64,000 nucleotides of DNA, taken from an uncultured Thalassotalea sp. Its GTDB lineage: Bacteria > Pseudomonadota > Gammaproteobacteria > Enterobacterales > Alteromonadaceae. Of the stretch, positions 19,724 through 30,055 are shown piece by piece; positions within the stretch are counted from its first letter, which is position 1, and each line of letters starts with the position of its first letter. Under the pieces are notes generated by a model that saw only the letters and a program-made list of their open reading frames with translations, ran no database searches and was not told the origin of the DNA. Location of the stretch: contig CANLNK010000004.1 of NCBI GenBank assembly GCA_947492575.1, forward strand, positions 297,194 to 361,193, written 5' to 3'. The translations under genes were made by a program, and so were the position numbers.

Positions 19724-19820
19724 CAGCAGTTCCTTTGCATATTTCTAATTAATTGATTTAAACCTAGCTAGAGAGTGCAGCTAATTGATGAAAACATCAA
19801 CCTGCCTCGTTAGGTAAAAA

Positions 19821-19845
19821 AGCACAAGCACAAGCACAAGCACAA
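19821..19845. repeat. Hexanucleotide tandem repeat (AGCACA)4
   Basis: Four perfect copies of agcaca plus one base, in the 199-bp gap between the lysS terminator and the start of the TonB-C-domain gene. Unit number could vary by slippage. It lies about 100 bases upstream of that gene, in its possible promoter region. Confidence 0.8.
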
Positions 19846-19868
19846 TTTAACCTAATCAGAGAAAACAA

Positions 19869-19890
19869 AAAAGCACCCTCAGGTGCTTTT
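19869..19890. terminator. Rho-independent terminator after lysS
   Basis: AAAAGCACC and GGTGCTTTT form a 9-bp stem with loop CTCA. On the minus strand it ends the lysS transcript, 33 bases after its stop. Confidence 0.85.
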
Positions 19891-19922
19891 CTACTAACGC
19901 CAATATCCTCTATAGATATTGA

Positions 19923-21482
19923 TTATTCCGCTAGCGGACGCATGTGCGGGAATAAAATAACGTCTTTAATGGTTGGTGAGTCAGTAAATAGCATCACTAA
20001 ACGATCGATACCGATACCTTCACCAGCCGTTGGCGGTAAACCGTACTCAAGCGCATTGATGTAATCATCGTCAAAGTGCATTGCCTCATCATCACCCGCA
20101 TCTTTCTCTTCCACTTGCTTGCGGAAACGTGCAGCTTGGTCTTCAGCATCGTTAAGCTCAGAGAAGCCATTAGCTAACTCGCGACCACCAACGAAGAATT
20201 CGAAACGGTCAGTGATGAACGGGTTTTTGTCATTACGGCGCGCTAGTGGAGATACTTCCCACGGGTACTCTGTAATGAAAGTTGGTTGATCAAGTAGGTG
20301 CTCTGCCACTTCTTCGAAGATTTCACAGATATATTTACCTGGACCCCAAACTTTCGCTGCATCACCTTCTTTAACGTGAACTTTCTTCGCAAGTGCTTTG
20401 ATTTGTTCGAAGTTGTTTTCAGGGTCGCGAAGCGCCGCTTCGTCTTCAGCTGTAACTACGCCTTCTTCAGCATACTTAAGGATTGCATCAACCATAGATA
20501 AGCGAAGGAAAGGTTTGCCAAAATCGTAGAACTTCTCTTCAATGACTTCACCTTCAGCGTTTTTCACCGTGTTGCGAATCACTGACGTACCCATTACGTC
20601 TTCAGCAAGTGTACGAAGCATGTCTTCAGTTAAGTTCATTAAGTCATGGTAATCCGCATACGCTTGGTAGAATTCAATCATAGTGAATTCTGGGTTATGA
20701 CGTGTTGATAAACCTTCGTTACGGAAGTTACGGTTAATTTCGAATACTTTTTCGAAACCACCAACCACTAAACGCTTCAAGTAAAGCTCTGGCGCAATAC
20801 GCATGAACATTTGAACATCTAATGCATTATGGTGTGTTACAAAAGGTTTAGCCGTTGCACCACCTGGGATGGTTTGTAGCATTGGCGTCTCAACTTCCAT
20901 AAAGTCACGCTCACTTAAGAAGCGACGGATACCATCAACAATTTTTGAACGTACTTTGAAAGTGTCACGCGTTTCTTCATTGATGATTAAATCAACATAG
21001 CGCTGACGGTACTTAGTTTCTGTATCTTGTAAACCGTGGAACTTCTCAGGTAACGGACGTAATGATTTAGTTAGTAACTGATACTCGTTCATGTTTACGT
21101 ACAAGTCGCCTTTGCCCGACTTATGCAAAGTACCTGTAACACCCACGATGTCACCGATATCTAACACGCCACCAAGGTTAGCTTTGATTTCTTTTTGTAC
21201 GTTTTTATCGGCATACGCTTGGATGCGACCAGTCATGTCTTGTAGTACCAAGAATGGACCGCGCTTAGCCATTACACGACCAGCAATGCTGTATACATCA
21301 GTTTCAGCTTCAAGCGTCTCTTTATCTTTCTCACCGTGTGCAGCCTGTAAATCAGCCGCATAGTGTTTTCGGTCAAACTTATTTGGGTGGCCGTTAGCCG
21401 GGCAGTTTTCTCGAATTTGCGCTAATTTGCCGCGACGCTCGGCGATTAATTTGTTTTCGTCTTGATTTGCTTGGTCTGTCAT
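19923..21482 (-). CDS. lysS: Lysyl-tRNA synthetase (class II)
   Basis: Charges tRNA-Lys. 519 residues from ATG 21482; the frame opens four codons earlier at a TTG without better support. N-terminal OB-fold anticodon domain ([19 protein letters not shown]), then class II motif 1 ([15 protein letters not shown]), motif 2 ([18 protein letters not shown]) and motif 3 ([18 protein letters not shown]). Follows prfB as in E. coli, but the 193-bp gap with a REP-like element suggests separate or processed transcripts. Confidence 0.98.
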   Translation of the reverse strand: MTDQANQDENKLIAERRGKLAQIRENCPANGHPNKFDRKHYAADLQAAHGEKDKETLEAETDVYSIAGRVMAKRGPFLVLQDMTGRIQAYADKNVQKEIKANLGGVLDIGDIVGVTGTLHKSGKGDLYVNMNEYQLLTKSLRPLPEKFHGLQDTETKYRQRYVDLIINEETRDTFKVRSKIVDGIRRFLSERDFMEVETPMLQTIPGGATAKPFVTHHNALDVQMFMRIAPELYLKRLVVGGFEKVFEINRNFRNEGLSTRHNPEFTMIEFYQAYADYHDLMNLTEDMLRTLAEDVMGTSVIRNTVKNAEGEVIEEKFYDFGKPFLRLSMVDAILKYAEEGVVTAEDEAALRDPENNFEQIKALAKKVHVKEGDAAKVWGPGKYICEIFEEVAEHLLDQPTFITEYPWEVSPLARRNDKNPFITDRFEFFVGGRELANGFSELNDAEDQAARFRKQVEEKDAGDDEAMHFDDDYINALEYGLPPTAGEGIGIDRLVMLFTDSPTIKDVILFPHMRPLAE

Positions 21483-21552
21483 TTTCAGTCTCAAACTTGG
21501 TTAATGTTTTGGCACTATGTTTCATAGCACCGATGCTAAATTATTAATAATC

Positions 21553-21675
21553 GCCCTTCAACGAGCTCAGGGTGCCTCTTAGTGACCCTGTCGCACCACG
21601 CCATACTCAATTAAATAGAGCCTAAACTTTAAAAGCCGTTCGCCCTGAGCGTGAGCAAAGCGAACAGTCGAAGGG
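21553..21675. repeat. REP-like inverted pair between prfB and lysS
   Basis: Left arm cccttcaacgagctcagggt (21554-21573) and right arm gttcgccctgagcgtgagca...agtcgaaggg (21638-21675) are inverted relatives of the GTTCGCCCTGAGC...GTCGAAGGG type element widespread in proteobacterial intergenic regions. The right copy ends directly at the prfB stop. Together they could fold into one large structure in the prfB 3' region. Confidence 0.7.
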
Positions 21676-22774
21676 TTATAAACCGGACTTCAAGGATGCC
21701 TCGATAAATTTATCGAGATCACCGTCAAGCACTGCTTGGGTATTTCTGTTTTCCACACCAGTACGTAAGTCTTTGATACGGCTGTCATCTAATACGTAAG
21801 AGCGAATTTGACTACCCCAACCAATATCTGACTTCCCTTCTTCAAGTGCTTGCTTATCTTCGTTTTGCTTTTGAATTTCCATTTCGTAAAGCTTAGCTTT
21901 CAATAGCTTCATTGCTGTTGCACGGTTTTTGTGTTGCGAGCGATCATTCTGACAAGCAACCACAGCACCTGTTGGAATATGCGTAATACGAATTGCCGAA
22001 TCCGTTTTGTTAACGTGCTGACCACCAGCGCCTGACGCTCTAAAAGTATCTACACGTAAGTCTGCTGGGTTGATATCAATTTCAATATTGTCGTCAATCT
22101 CAGGGTAAATAAAGGCTGATGCAAACGATGTATGGCGGCGACCACTTGAATCAAATGGTGACTTACGTACTAAACGGTGAACACCTGTTTCTGTGCGCAA
22201 CCAACCGTAAGCATACTCCCCCGAATATTTAATGGTACAGCCTTTAATGCCTGCCACATCGCCATCTGACACTTCGATGACTTCTGTTTTAAAGCCATGT
22301 GCTTCACCCCAACGCAAATACATACGCATGAGCATTTCGGCCCAATCTTGCGCCTCTGTACCGCCAGAGCCAGACTGAATATCGAGATAACAATCGTTTT
22401 CGTCTTGCTCACCTGAGAACATACGACGAAACTCTAATTTCTCCAGTTGCTCAACCAATTCAGCAGCTTCTGCTTCAGCATCGTTGAAGGTATCTTCATC
22501 GTTTTCTTCGACAGCAAGCTCAACCAAGCCTTCGATATCCTCACACCCAGCTTCAAGGGTTTCTATCGTTTTTACAACCGCTTCCAGCGCCGAGCGCTCT
22601 TTACCTAACGCTTGGGCACGCTCGGGCTCGTTCCATATTTCAGGTAGTTCTAGCTCTCTGCTTACTTCAACTAAACGCTCCGCTTTGACATCGTAGTCAA
22701 AGGTACCCCCTAAGCATTGAGGTGCGCTCTTTAATATCCTTAATTGAATTGAGAACAGGATTTACTTCAAACAT
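21676..22774 (-). CDS. prfB: Peptide chain release factor 2, expressed by programmed +1 frameshift
   Basis: Recognises UGA and UAA stops. ATG 22774 opens 25 codons, then in-frame TGA at 22699-22697; the protein continues in the +1 frame from GAC 22698-22696 to the stop at 21676. The total is 365 residues, equal to E. coli RF2. The SPF anticodon-mimic tripeptide lies in [16 protein letters not shown] and the catalytic GGQ in [15 protein letters not shown]. The residue before SGAGGQ is Ala, the usual form, not the Thr of E. coli K-12. Annotating only the downstream frame would lose the N terminus. Confidence 0.97.
22696..22711 (-). promoter_or_regulatory. RF2 +1 frameshift site
   Basis: The minus-strand bases read AGGGGG TAC CTT TGA C: an internal Shine-Dalgarno-like AGGGGG, slippery CTT, and the UGA followed by C at codon 26. 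This is the canonical autoregulatory site: slow termination by scarce RF2 allows the +1 shift. Confidence 0.97.
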
Positions 22775-22921
22775 GAAAGTTAAACTCGAATACAGCCGAA
22801 AAATAAAGTCGGCCATTGTAGCTTTTATGAATTTGTAAAACAATCCGAATTGACTATATTCAATAAGGAATATTAAGCCGAATATTCAGCCGTAAATAGA
22901 GCTTTGGGACGATAAACTAAG

Positions 22922-23668
22922 ATGCTAAAAACAATCAAATTACAGTTAGTAATTTGCGGAATTTTAATTTCGAAATTAGGCATGGCTGACAATAAAATAA
23001 TCATTGCTGATTATATTATTTATCCCCCCTATCAAATGGCCGAAAAGGGGTTAACGAGCGACTTTATTAACGTGCTAGAATCTCGCTTACCCAATCTGTC
23101 TTTTATGTCTAAGCGCATCACCAAAGAGCGACTGTTGGCCTTGTTAAAACAAAATAAGCCAGTGCTAATACCTTTCGCTCAAAAAAGTTGGTTTGATAGT
23201 AATTACCAATTCGCTCAATCAACGCCATTGATAGAAGAAGATGTTCATATCATTTCCCATCGTGATAAAGAGCTAGAGCCAGATAAAATTGCTAATGGTT
23301 CGTTATTTTTAGGGCTGAACAATTACAATTACCAAAAAATTGACGAGCTGGTAAACACTGGTCGAATCAAACGATATTCCTGTGCTAGTGACGACCTCTG
23401 TCTTACCATGCTACTAGCCAAACGAGGCGACTTTCTTGTAATGGCAAAAGGGACGTTTGAACGATTTACTGCCGCAAACTCTGCGTTCAAAAACAACTTA
23501 TATATCAGTGAGCAGCCTTTTTATCAGCACCATAGAGCCCTGTTGGCGGCGAACATTTCACATCAAGATTGGCAACAAATATTGAGCGCTATAGAAGGCC
23601 TTAATAAGGATCCGAGTTGGCAGCAAATAAAACAAAGTTATGGCTTTAACTTGGCGAAGCAGCCCTGA
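22922..23668 (+). CDS. Periplasmic solute-binding-like protein (SBP family 3 type)
   Basis: 248 residues with a signal peptide (MLKTIKLQLVICGILISKLGMA) and a start of the mature part (IIIADYIIYPPYQMAEKGLTSDFI) typical of family-3 extracellular solute-binding proteins. Two-lobe pattern, with a Cys pair (YSCASDDLCLT) in the second lobe. No permease or ATPase is adjacent, so it may be an orphan sensor or receptor rather than part of a transporter. Divergent from prfB; its last 23 bases overlap the end of recJ on the other strand. Confidence 0.75.
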   Translation: MLKTIKLQLVICGILISKLGMADNKIIIADYIIYPPYQMAEKGLTSDFINVLESRLPNLSFMSKRITKERLLALLKQNKPVLIPFAQKSWFDSNYQFAQSTPLIEEDVHIISHRDKELEPDKIANGSLFLGLNNYNYQKIDELVNTGRIKRYSCASDDLCLTMLLAKRGDFLVMAKGTFERFTAANSAFKNNLYISEQPFYQHHRALLAANISHQDWQQILSAIEGLNKDPSWQQIKQSYGFNLAKQP

Positions 23669-25391
23669 TATGCTCAACCATTAACTGAATATTTTGTTTA
23701 CCTCTAAACTCATTAATATCAAGTTTATAAGCAACATGAGCGCTTTTGGCTTTAGCATTAGGCCACTGCTTAACATCAATATTAAATGCAATCGCGTCAA
23801 AAGCAACACCGCTCTTTTCAAGCACTAGTTTTAAGTGTTTTTCACCGACAATACGCTGTTGTAGAATAATAAACTCATCGTCAAACAAAGGCTCTGGAAA
23901 TAATTGCCCCCATGGGCCTGACTCTCGCAAGTAATGTGCAAATTCAATATTCATTAAGCTTGCGTCAAGTTCACCGTCCGATAGGATCACCCCAGTAAGT
24001 GACTCTTTACTTAGCCACGTTTCTGCATATTGTTGAAACAGGCGATTAAACTGCTCAAAGTCATTGGCAGCTATCGAAAGTCCTGCAGCCATCGCATGCC
24101 CACCGAATTTTCGGATAACGCCAGGGTGCTGGCTATCAATATGCTCTAATAAATCGCGAATATGTAAACCTGGAATCGAACGAGCCGAACCTTTAATTTC
24201 GTCATTTGTATTGTCATCAGGATCTGCTTTAGCGAACACTATACTTGGTCGATGAAACTTCTCCTTTAAGCGCCCAGCCACAATACCAATGACCCCCTGG
24301 TGCCAATCAGCCTGATACAGTGCAATGGCAAACGGCAAGTTATCTTCAGAAAACTTCAACGAGGTAAGTACTCGCTCCGCCTCTTGCTGCATACCTTGCT
24401 CAATTTCTCGGCGCGCTTTGTTTAAGTCATCAAGCTCAGCGGCCATTGCGCGAGCCGTCATTAAATCATTGGCCAATAAACAGTTAATGCCAAAAGACAT
24501 GTCATCCAATCTACCAGCAGCATTTATTCTAGGCCCCAAAGCAAACCCAAAATCACTGGCCACTAACTGCTCTTGATTTCGCTTTGCTACTTCTATTAAT
24601 GCTTGAATACCGGGGCGCGTATGACCAGCACGAATACGCTTGAGACCCTGAGAGACCAAAATACGATTGTTGGCATCCAACGGAACGACATCAGCCACTG
24701 TTCCCAATGCCACTAAATCCAGGAGCTGGGCCAAATTAGGCTCTGGCAGTTGCTGCTGAGTAAACCAGTGGTTTTCTCTTAAATGCTTTCGTAACGCCAG
24801 CATGAAATAAAATGCAACACCGACACCAGCAAGTGCCTTGGATGGAAAGCCACAATTATGCTGGTTGGGATTGATAATGGCGTCGGCTGGCGGTAAACGT
24901 TCGCCCGGTAAATGATGGTCAGTGACGATGACTTGAATGCCGAGTGTTTGCGCACGCTCAATCCCTGCAAAACAGCTGATACCATTATCCACAGTAATTA
25001 TTAGCTCGCTACCCTGCTGATGCGCAATATCAACTATCTCTGGAGTTAAGCCATAACCATACTCAAAACGATTAGGTACAATGAACCGATGATTACGCGA
25101 ACCCAATAATGTAAGTGCTTCCATCATTAAGGCCGTGCTAGTCGCACCATCTGCATCGAAATCACCCACTATGGTGATGTTAGCCTGACGTTGAAATGCA
25201 TCGAATAACACCTCACACCCTTTTGCCAAACCTGAAAGTGCATCAACTGCAATCATCTCTTTTAACGTCAGTGCAAGTTCTGATTCTGACTTAACGCCAC
25301 GTGCGGCATAGATTTGCTTGAGTACTGGGTGATATGAGCTAGGTAAATGCTCATCACTTACCCGCTCACGTCTGATAATTTGTTTGTCCAT
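23646..25391 (-). CDS. recJ: Single-stranded-DNA-specific exonuclease RecJ
   Basis: 5'-3' ssDNA exonuclease of RecF-pathway recombination and mismatch repair. 581 residues (E. coli 577). DHH-family motifs: GDFDADGATSTALM (motif I), TVDNGIS (II), VTDHHLPG (III, DHH), plus the DHHA1 motif KFGGHAMAAGLSI. The C-terminal OB-like domain ends at 23646. It lies downstream of dsbC but a terminator separates them, so it probably has its own promoter in 25392-25520. Confidence 0.97.
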   Translation of the reverse strand: MDKQIIRRERVSDEHLPSSYHPVLKQIYAARGVKSESELALTLKEMIAVDALSGLAKGCEVLFDAFQRQANITIVGDFDADGATSTALMMEALTLLGSRNHRFIVPNRFEYGYGLTPEIVDIAHQQGSELIITVDNGISCFAGIERAQTLGIQVIVTDHHLPGERLPPADAIINPNQHNCGFPSKALAGVGVAFYFMLALRKHLRENHWFTQQQLPEPNLAQLLDLVALGTVADVVPLDANNRILVSQGLKRIRAGHTRPGIQALIEVAKRNQEQLVASDFGFALGPRINAAGRLDDMSFGINCLLANDLMTARAMAAELDDLNKARREIEQGMQQEAERVLTSLKFSEDNLPFAIALYQADWHQGVIGIVAGRLKEKFHRPSIVFAKADPDDNTNDEIKGSARSIPGLHIRDLLEHIDSQHPGVIRKFGGHAMAAGLSIAANDFEQFNRLFQQYAETWLSKESLTGVILSDGELDASLMNIEFAHYLRESGPWGQLFPEPLFDDEFIILQQRIVGEKHLKLVLEKSGVAFDAIAFNIDVKQWPNAKAKSAHVAYKLDINEFRGKQNIQLMVEHIRAASPS

Positions 25392-25521
25392 GAATGTTAT
25401 CCGAGGGTCAACATAGTTTGTTTCGAGCTTTGGTAACTTCTTGATGTCGGAGTGAACCGTTTAATTGCATCAACTAACACCAATAATAGAATAGCGAGAT
25501 AACCGCAGCTTTAACACAAGA

Positions 25522-25548
25522 AAAAAGCCGCTAACAAAGCGGCTTTTT
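25522..25548. terminator. Rho-independent terminator between dsbC and recJ
   Basis: AAAAAGCCGC and GCGGCTTTTT pair over 10 bp around the loop TAACAAA. On the minus strand it should end dsbC transcription 40 bases after its stop. Confidence 0.85.
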
Positions 25549-25587
25549 AGCTAAAAAAATATCTCTGAAAAGTTTACATAGAAACAA

Positions 25588-26379
25588 CTATAACGTCTCT
25601 AAAATAGCTTTTAAGTCGGCAGGCTCGCGGAAACCCGGTAATAGGAAGCCGTTTTCGAAAACTATTGCAGGCGTAGCGCTTACACCGATTTGGCGAGCGA
25701 AATTGAAGTTTGCTTCAATTGGCGCTTCACAAATACGGCTCGCGATGTTTTGACCATTACTCTCTTTCGCTTTATCCATTGCTAAATTAGGGTCTTCGTG
25801 ACACCAAATAGAACGTAGCTTTTGGAAGTTTTCGCTGTATTCGCTCGGATTTTCACGGTCATAAATACCAAAACGAGGGTAAGGTAAGTAACGAATCGTA
25901 ATACCTAGCTTGTTGTACTGATCCATTTTTGCATGCAATTTACGACAAAACGTACAGGTGTAATCTGTGTAAACAGTAACCACGTGCTTTTCGTCTTTGG
26001 CAGGGTAAACAATCATACTATCGCTAAACTTGCCCATGCCTTCAACGCGTAAATCTGCTAACGCAAATTCCGTCAAGTTTGATACTTTTTGGTCTACACC
26101 AAATAAAGTACCTTTGATGATATAGCTGCCATCTAGGCTACTGTAAAACAGGCCTTGATCTGTAAATACCTCAGCCAAACCTGGCATAGGTGCTTGGCGA
26201 ACCGACATAACATTAATTTCAATTTTGCTTTCTAACGCTGATTTGATTGCTTCTGCGTTAAAGGCCTGTGCTTCAGGTCTTACAATGTTCGAAGGTACTT
26301 GTTCTGGCGCTTGTGCAAATACAGAAGATGAAGTAACCAACATCCCCAAGCTCAACGCCGCTGACAGCAATGTTTTCAT
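25588..26379 (-). CDS. dsbC: Periplasmic thiol:disulfide isomerase DsbC
   Basis: Shuffles wrong disulfides in the periplasm and is kept reduced by DsbD. Start ATG 26379 (MKTLLSAALSLGMLVTSSSV...) gives a clean signal peptide; 40 upstream in-frame codons are not coding-like. 263 residues. N-terminal dimerisation domain, then thioredoxin fold with active site CTFC in YTDYTCTFCRKLHAKM and the cis-Pro segment GVSATPAIVF; a second Cys pair (SIWCHED ... SRICEAP) matches the structural disulfide of DsbC. Confidence 0.94.
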   Translation of the reverse strand: MKTLLSAALSLGMLVTSSSVFAQAPEQVPSNIVRPEAQAFNAEAIKSALESKIEINVMSVRQAPMPGLAEVFTDQGLFYSSLDGSYIIKGTLFGVDQKVSNLTEFALADLRVEGMGKFSDSMIVYPAKDEKHVVTVYTDYTCTFCRKLHAKMDQYNKLGITIRYLPYPRFGIYDRENPSEYSENFQKLRSIWCHEDPNLAMDKAKESNGQNIASRICEAPIEANFNFARQIGVSATPAIVFENGFLLPGFREPADLKAILETL

Positions 26380-26595
26380 TGATTTTATTCCAATGTGAAA
26401 ATTAAAAATTTGATAAGTTAGTAAACTAGACCTTAAATCGAGCGCTAAAATTACCGCTTTACTCATAAAATTGCAAACGTCTCTGGCTAGCGCTAGCACA
26501 GTCCCATCACAATCTGCTAAACTCGCGCCGCTATTAGCTGCGTATTAGCACTAATAAGCTACGAAAACTAAACCGCTTTGGAGCAACAATCCCTA

Positions 26596-27123
26596 ATGAA
26601 AATTGGTCTTTTTTACGGTTCTACAACCTGTTACACCGAAATTGCTGCTGAAAAGATTCAAGCTGAGCTTGGTGAAGATCGCGTTGATTTAAACAATATC
26701 AAAGACGTTTCACTTGCCGACATTAACCAATATGACATTTTAATATTGGGTATTTCTACGTGGGATTACGGTGAACTACAAGAAGATTGGGAGTCGCACT
26801 GGGAAGAATTCGCTACCATCAACTTAACCAATAAAATTGTCGCGCTTTACGGAATGGGTGACCAAATTGGTTACACCGACTGGTTCCAAGACGCACTAGG
26901 CATGCTGCACGAAGTGGTTGAAGCCCAAGGGGGTCACACAATTGGCTACTGGCCTAATCAAGGCTATGAATTTGCAGCGTCAAAAGCGCTAACAGCAGAC
27001 AAAAGCCAATTTGTCGGCTTAGCACTTGATGAAGACAACCAATACGACAAATCTGACGAACGCATAAGTCAGTGGTGTCAGCAAGTGAACCAAGAACTTA
27101 CCGAAATATTTGACGAGCTATAA
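26596..27123 (+). CDS. fldB: Flavodoxin 2
   Basis: FMN electron carrier of the long-chain flavodoxin class. Start ATG 26596 (MKIGLFYGSTTCYTE) aligns with E. coli FldB (MNMGLFYGSSTCYTE); an earlier TTG at 26578 only adds MEQQSL. 175 residues. Phosphate loop GSTTCYTE, isoalloxazine loop STWDYGELQEDW, and GMGDQIGYTDWFQDALGML. Located beside dsbC-recJ-prfB-lysS as in enterobacteria, but xerD, usually between fldB and dsbC, is absent. Confidence 0.94.
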   Translation: MKIGLFYGSTTCYTEIAAEKIQAELGEDRVDLNNIKDVSLADINQYDILILGISTWDYGELQEDWESHWEEFATINLTNKIVALYGMGDQIGYTDWFQDALGMLHEVVEAQGGHTIGYWPNQGYEFAASKALTADKSQFVGLALDEDNQYDKSDERISQWCQQVNQELTEIFDEL

Positions 27124-27142
27124 ATCGAGTACTTGCCCAAGC

Positions 27143-28063
27143 TTAATGGGCAATCGCGTTTGCATGTCGCGCTTTATATTGATGAGGCGATAAGCCAAAG
27201 CACTGTTTAAAAGCACGGCTAAAATGGCTGGTGTTTTTAAAGCCTACATCAAAACAAGTCGCCGTAATTTGGTGCCCTTGTTCAATCATTTTCGCCGCCT
27301 GCTTTAACCTTACATTTTGTTGAAAAGCTTGTGGCGTACAACCAACATGCATTTTGAAGCACTCAAAGAATTTAGTTCGGCTCATACACGCTATTTTGCA
27401 TAACATATCGATATCGCAAGGTTCATTAAAGTTCGCAATAAGGTAATGAAGCGCAGCATTGAAGCCATTGTGATCAGGGTTAGCACTGCAGAACTTCAAC
27501 ATCAATTGACATTTTTGATGACGTAGCAAGCGCACTAATAATTCATTTACCGCCATATCTATCATAAGGTTGCGGTCGGGATGATTCTCAGTGTAGATGT
27601 CGACCATACGAGATAAAAGTGCTTGGGTCGCGTGATTGTGGTGAGTATGAACTAGTTGTTCGGCGTAGTGCCATTGTTCAAACTCATCCGCAATAGGTAA
27701 ATGACGGTTCATTTGCTGGCTGACTAGCGCAATACGGTCAGTGGAAATCTCGATAGCTAAACAAGTTGTTGGCGCATTGTGTTTAGCTTCTGGAAAATCT
27801 ATTTCAATCCCCTGGTTTGGCGCAATAACAAAAGACTCATGTGGCAAAAAATCTTTGTGATAATTCTCATCTGCCGCATGCATGACTTTTTTGCCTGTGA
27901 CCATGCCGCAAAACAAAACTTGATCTGAACTAAGCTTCACTCGCGCCGCTGGCTCAAATGTATCGTAAATACTTAATTCGCTATCCGTAGCTGCAAAGCT
28001 CAACTTATTTTCGACCAGTACTTTCGGCTTAAGCCGCTGTTGTAATACCTTCCCCGTAATCAT
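27143..28063 (-). CDS. AraC family transcriptional regulator
   Basis: 306 residues: N-terminal sensing half (DTFEPAARVKLSSDQVLFCG ... IEIDFPEAKHN) and C-terminal two-HTH AraC domain (DIDMLCKIACMSRTKFFECF ... TCFDVGFKNTSHFSRAFKQCF ... GLSPHQYK). Divergent from the aldehyde dehydrogenase at 28397 across a 333-bp gap, so it is the likely regulator of that gene, by analogy with other AraC/ALDH pairs. The inducer is unknown. Confidence 0.9.
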   Translation of the reverse strand: MITGKVLQQRLKPKVLVENKLSFAATDSELSIYDTFEPAARVKLSSDQVLFCGMVTGKKVMHAADENYHKDFLPHESFVIAPNQGIEIDFPEAKHNAPTTCLAIEISTDRIALVSQQMNRHLPIADEFEQWHYAEQLVHTHHNHATQALLSRMVDIYTENHPDRNLMIDMAVNELLVRLLRHQKCQLMLKFCSANPDHNGFNAALHYLIANFNEPCDIDMLCKIACMSRTKFFECFKMHVGCTPQAFQQNVRLKQAAKMIEQGHQITATCFDVGFKNTSHFSRAFKQCFGLSPHQYKARHANAIAH

Positions 28064-28396
28064 AACCTTGCCTGTTTTTATATTAGTTTTTATTAACTTT
28101 TATGTATTTAACTATTTTTCTAATTGTTGTCGAAGTGACTTTGACAACTATCTAGCCTAGCCGCTATTTATAACTGCTTTATTTTTTAGTTGCCATTCAC
28201 AAGTTAATCAGACTGAACTGACAGTCAACAATTCCGAATTCTAAGGATAGTTCAATCCTTTGTTCACGCTAATCATATTCAATGGATTATTACAAAATGT
28301 ACACATTACAAAAACAAGACCAAAGTCTAAGCGAAAGCCCCCTAAATCAACACACATTGGGCCTAGCTTATAGGTGTAGCAATATAAGGAAAAATA
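28064..28396. other. 333-bp intergenic region between AraC regulator and aldehyde dehydrogenase
   Basis: AT-rich divergent promoter region. I see no convincing -24/-12 or -35/-10 pair that I would assign and no tRNA or riboswitch. A minus-strand open frame crossing it into the dehydrogenase has no ribosome site and is rejected. AAGGAAAAATA lies 8 bases before the dehydrogenase ATG and is its ribosome site. Confidence 0.6.
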
Positions 28397-29917
28397 ATGA
28401 TTTATGCACAGCCGAATACCGCGGGGGCGATTCTTAACTTTAAAGAACGTTATCAAAACTTCATTGGTGGTCAATGGGTAGAGCCTTTTGACGGCCAGTA
28501 TATTGACAATAAGAGCCCCGTAAACGGTGAAGTATTTTGCCAAGTACCACGCTCCAACGAAAAAGACATCACCCTAGCACTTGATGCCGCTCACAAAGCA
28601 AAAGAAGCATGGGGCAACACCTCAGTAACAGACCGCTCGAATACCTTGCTGAAAATTGCTGATGTTATGGAGCAAAACCTAGAGCTATTAGCACTCGCTG
28701 AAACTTGGGATAATGGTAAAGCTATTCGAGAAACGCTTGCTGCAGACATCCCATTAGCGGTCGATCATTTTCGCTATTTTGCAGGTTGTATTCGCGCACA
28801 AGAAGGCTCTTTAGCTGAACTTGACGAGCACACCATGTCTTATCATATTCATGAACCGCTAGGGGTAGTTGGACAAATTATTCCATGGAATTTCCCTATT
28901 TTAATGGCGGCATGGAAGCTTGGACCCGCGCTCGCTGCTGGTAACTGTGTGGTTTTAAAACCAGCAGAGCAAACACCTGCATCTATTTTAGTACTACTTG
29001 AACTTATTGGTGATTTATTGCCAGCTGGTGTTTTAAATGTCGTTAACGGCTTCGGCCAAGAGGCGGGTCAAGCACTGGCAACCAGTGACCGCATTGCTAA
29101 AATCGCGTTTACCGGCTCAACACCTGTCGGTAGTCACATCTTAAAATGCGCAGCAGAAAGCATTATTCCATCAACAGTAGAGCTTGGCGGAAAGTCTCCT
29201 AACTTATTCTTCTCTGACGTCTTAGATTTTGAGGACGAGTATTTAAGTAAATGTATTGAGGGCGCTGTATTAGCCTACTTTAACCAAGGTGAAGTGTGTA
29301 CTTGCCCTTCTCGCTTATTTGTCCAAGAAGATATCTACGACGCCTTTATCGAAAAGGTCATTGAGCGTACACAGGCGATCGTGCGTGGCAATCCACTTGA
29401 TACTGATACTATGGTCGGAGCACAAGCGTCACAAGAACAATTCGACAAGATCATGAGCTATATCGATATCGGTAAGAAAGAAGGCGCACAAGTGTTGATG
29501 GGTGGTGAAGCTGAAGCACTGGGCGATAAGCTCGATAATGGCTACTACGTCAAACCCACATTACTATACGGCAAAAACGATATGCGCGTATTCCAAGAAG
29601 AAATTTTTGGTCCTGTGATTTCTGTTTCAACCTTTAAAGATGAAGCTGATGCACTCAAGCTAGCCAACAGCACCGAATTTGGTTTAGGCGCAGGTGTCTG
29701 GACACGTGACACCAATCGCGCATACCGCGTGGGCCGAAAAATTGAAGCGGGCCGCGTTTGGACAAACTGTTATCACATGTATCCAGCGCATGCAGCATTT
29801 GGCGGCTATAAGAAATCAGGCATCGGCAGGGAAACCCATAAAATGGCATTAGAGCACTATCAACAAACCAAGAATTTGTTGGTGAGCTACGACGTCAATC
29901 CACTCGGTTTCTTCTAA
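28397..29917 (+). CDS. aldB: NAD-dependent aldehyde dehydrogenase, AldB/ExaC type
   Basis: Oxidises acetaldehyde and related aldehydes to acids. 506 residues, the AldB/ExaC/AcoD length. Motifs: [31 protein letters not shown] (nucleotide fold), catalytic Glu region VELGGKSPN and nucleophile Cys301 in [12 protein letters not shown]; the GEVCTC form is typical of this subfamily. C terminus [19 protein letters not shown] also fits. Divergent from an AraC-type regulator. Substrate is inferred from family only. Confidence 0.92.
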   Translation: MIYAQPNTAGAILNFKERYQNFIGGQWVEPFDGQYIDNKSPVNGEVFCQVPRSNEKDITLALDAAHKAKEAWGNTSVTDRSNTLLKIADVMEQNLELLALAETWDNGKAIRETLAADIPLAVDHFRYFAGCIRAQEGSLAELDEHTMSYHIHEPLGVVGQIIPWNFPILMAAWKLGPALAAGNCVVLKPAEQTPASILVLLELIGDLLPAGVLNVVNGFGQEAGQALATSDRIAKIAFTGSTPVGSHILKCAAESIIPSTVELGGKSPNLFFSDVLDFEDEYLSKCIEGAVLAYFNQGEVCTCPSRLFVQEDIYDAFIEKVIERTQAIVRGNPLDTDTMVGAQASQEQFDKIMSYIDIGKKEGAQVLMGGEAEALGDKLDNGYYVKPTLLYGKNDMRVFQEEIFGPVISVSTFKDEADALKLANSTEFGLGAGVWTRDTNRAYRVGRKIEAGRVWTNCYHMYPAHAAFGGYKKSGIGRETHKMALEHYQQTKNLLVSYDVNPLGFF

Positions 29918-29936
29918 CACTCGTCCTTTAAATCCC

Positions 29937-29977
29937 CTCTCTGGTATGTGTTTAAAAATAATCACGTTGCCAGAGAG
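29937..29977. terminator. Possible terminator hairpin after the aldehyde dehydrogenase
   Basis: CTCTCTGG (29937-29944) pairs with CCAGAGAG (29970-29977) across a 25-nt loop; a short TTATT follows. Weak because of the large loop and no T-run. Confidence 0.4.
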
Positions 29978-30055
29978 TTATTGCCCTCTATTACGCGACT
30001 TACGCAGTAATAACGTATATAATCGCGGTCATTTTCTTATTGATGGGTAATTTCC

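Noticed and set aside
28241..28543. 100-codon minus-strand open frame across the AraC/aldehyde dehydrogenase gap
   Set aside because: It runs into the dehydrogenase start, has no ribosome site and no recognisable protein character.
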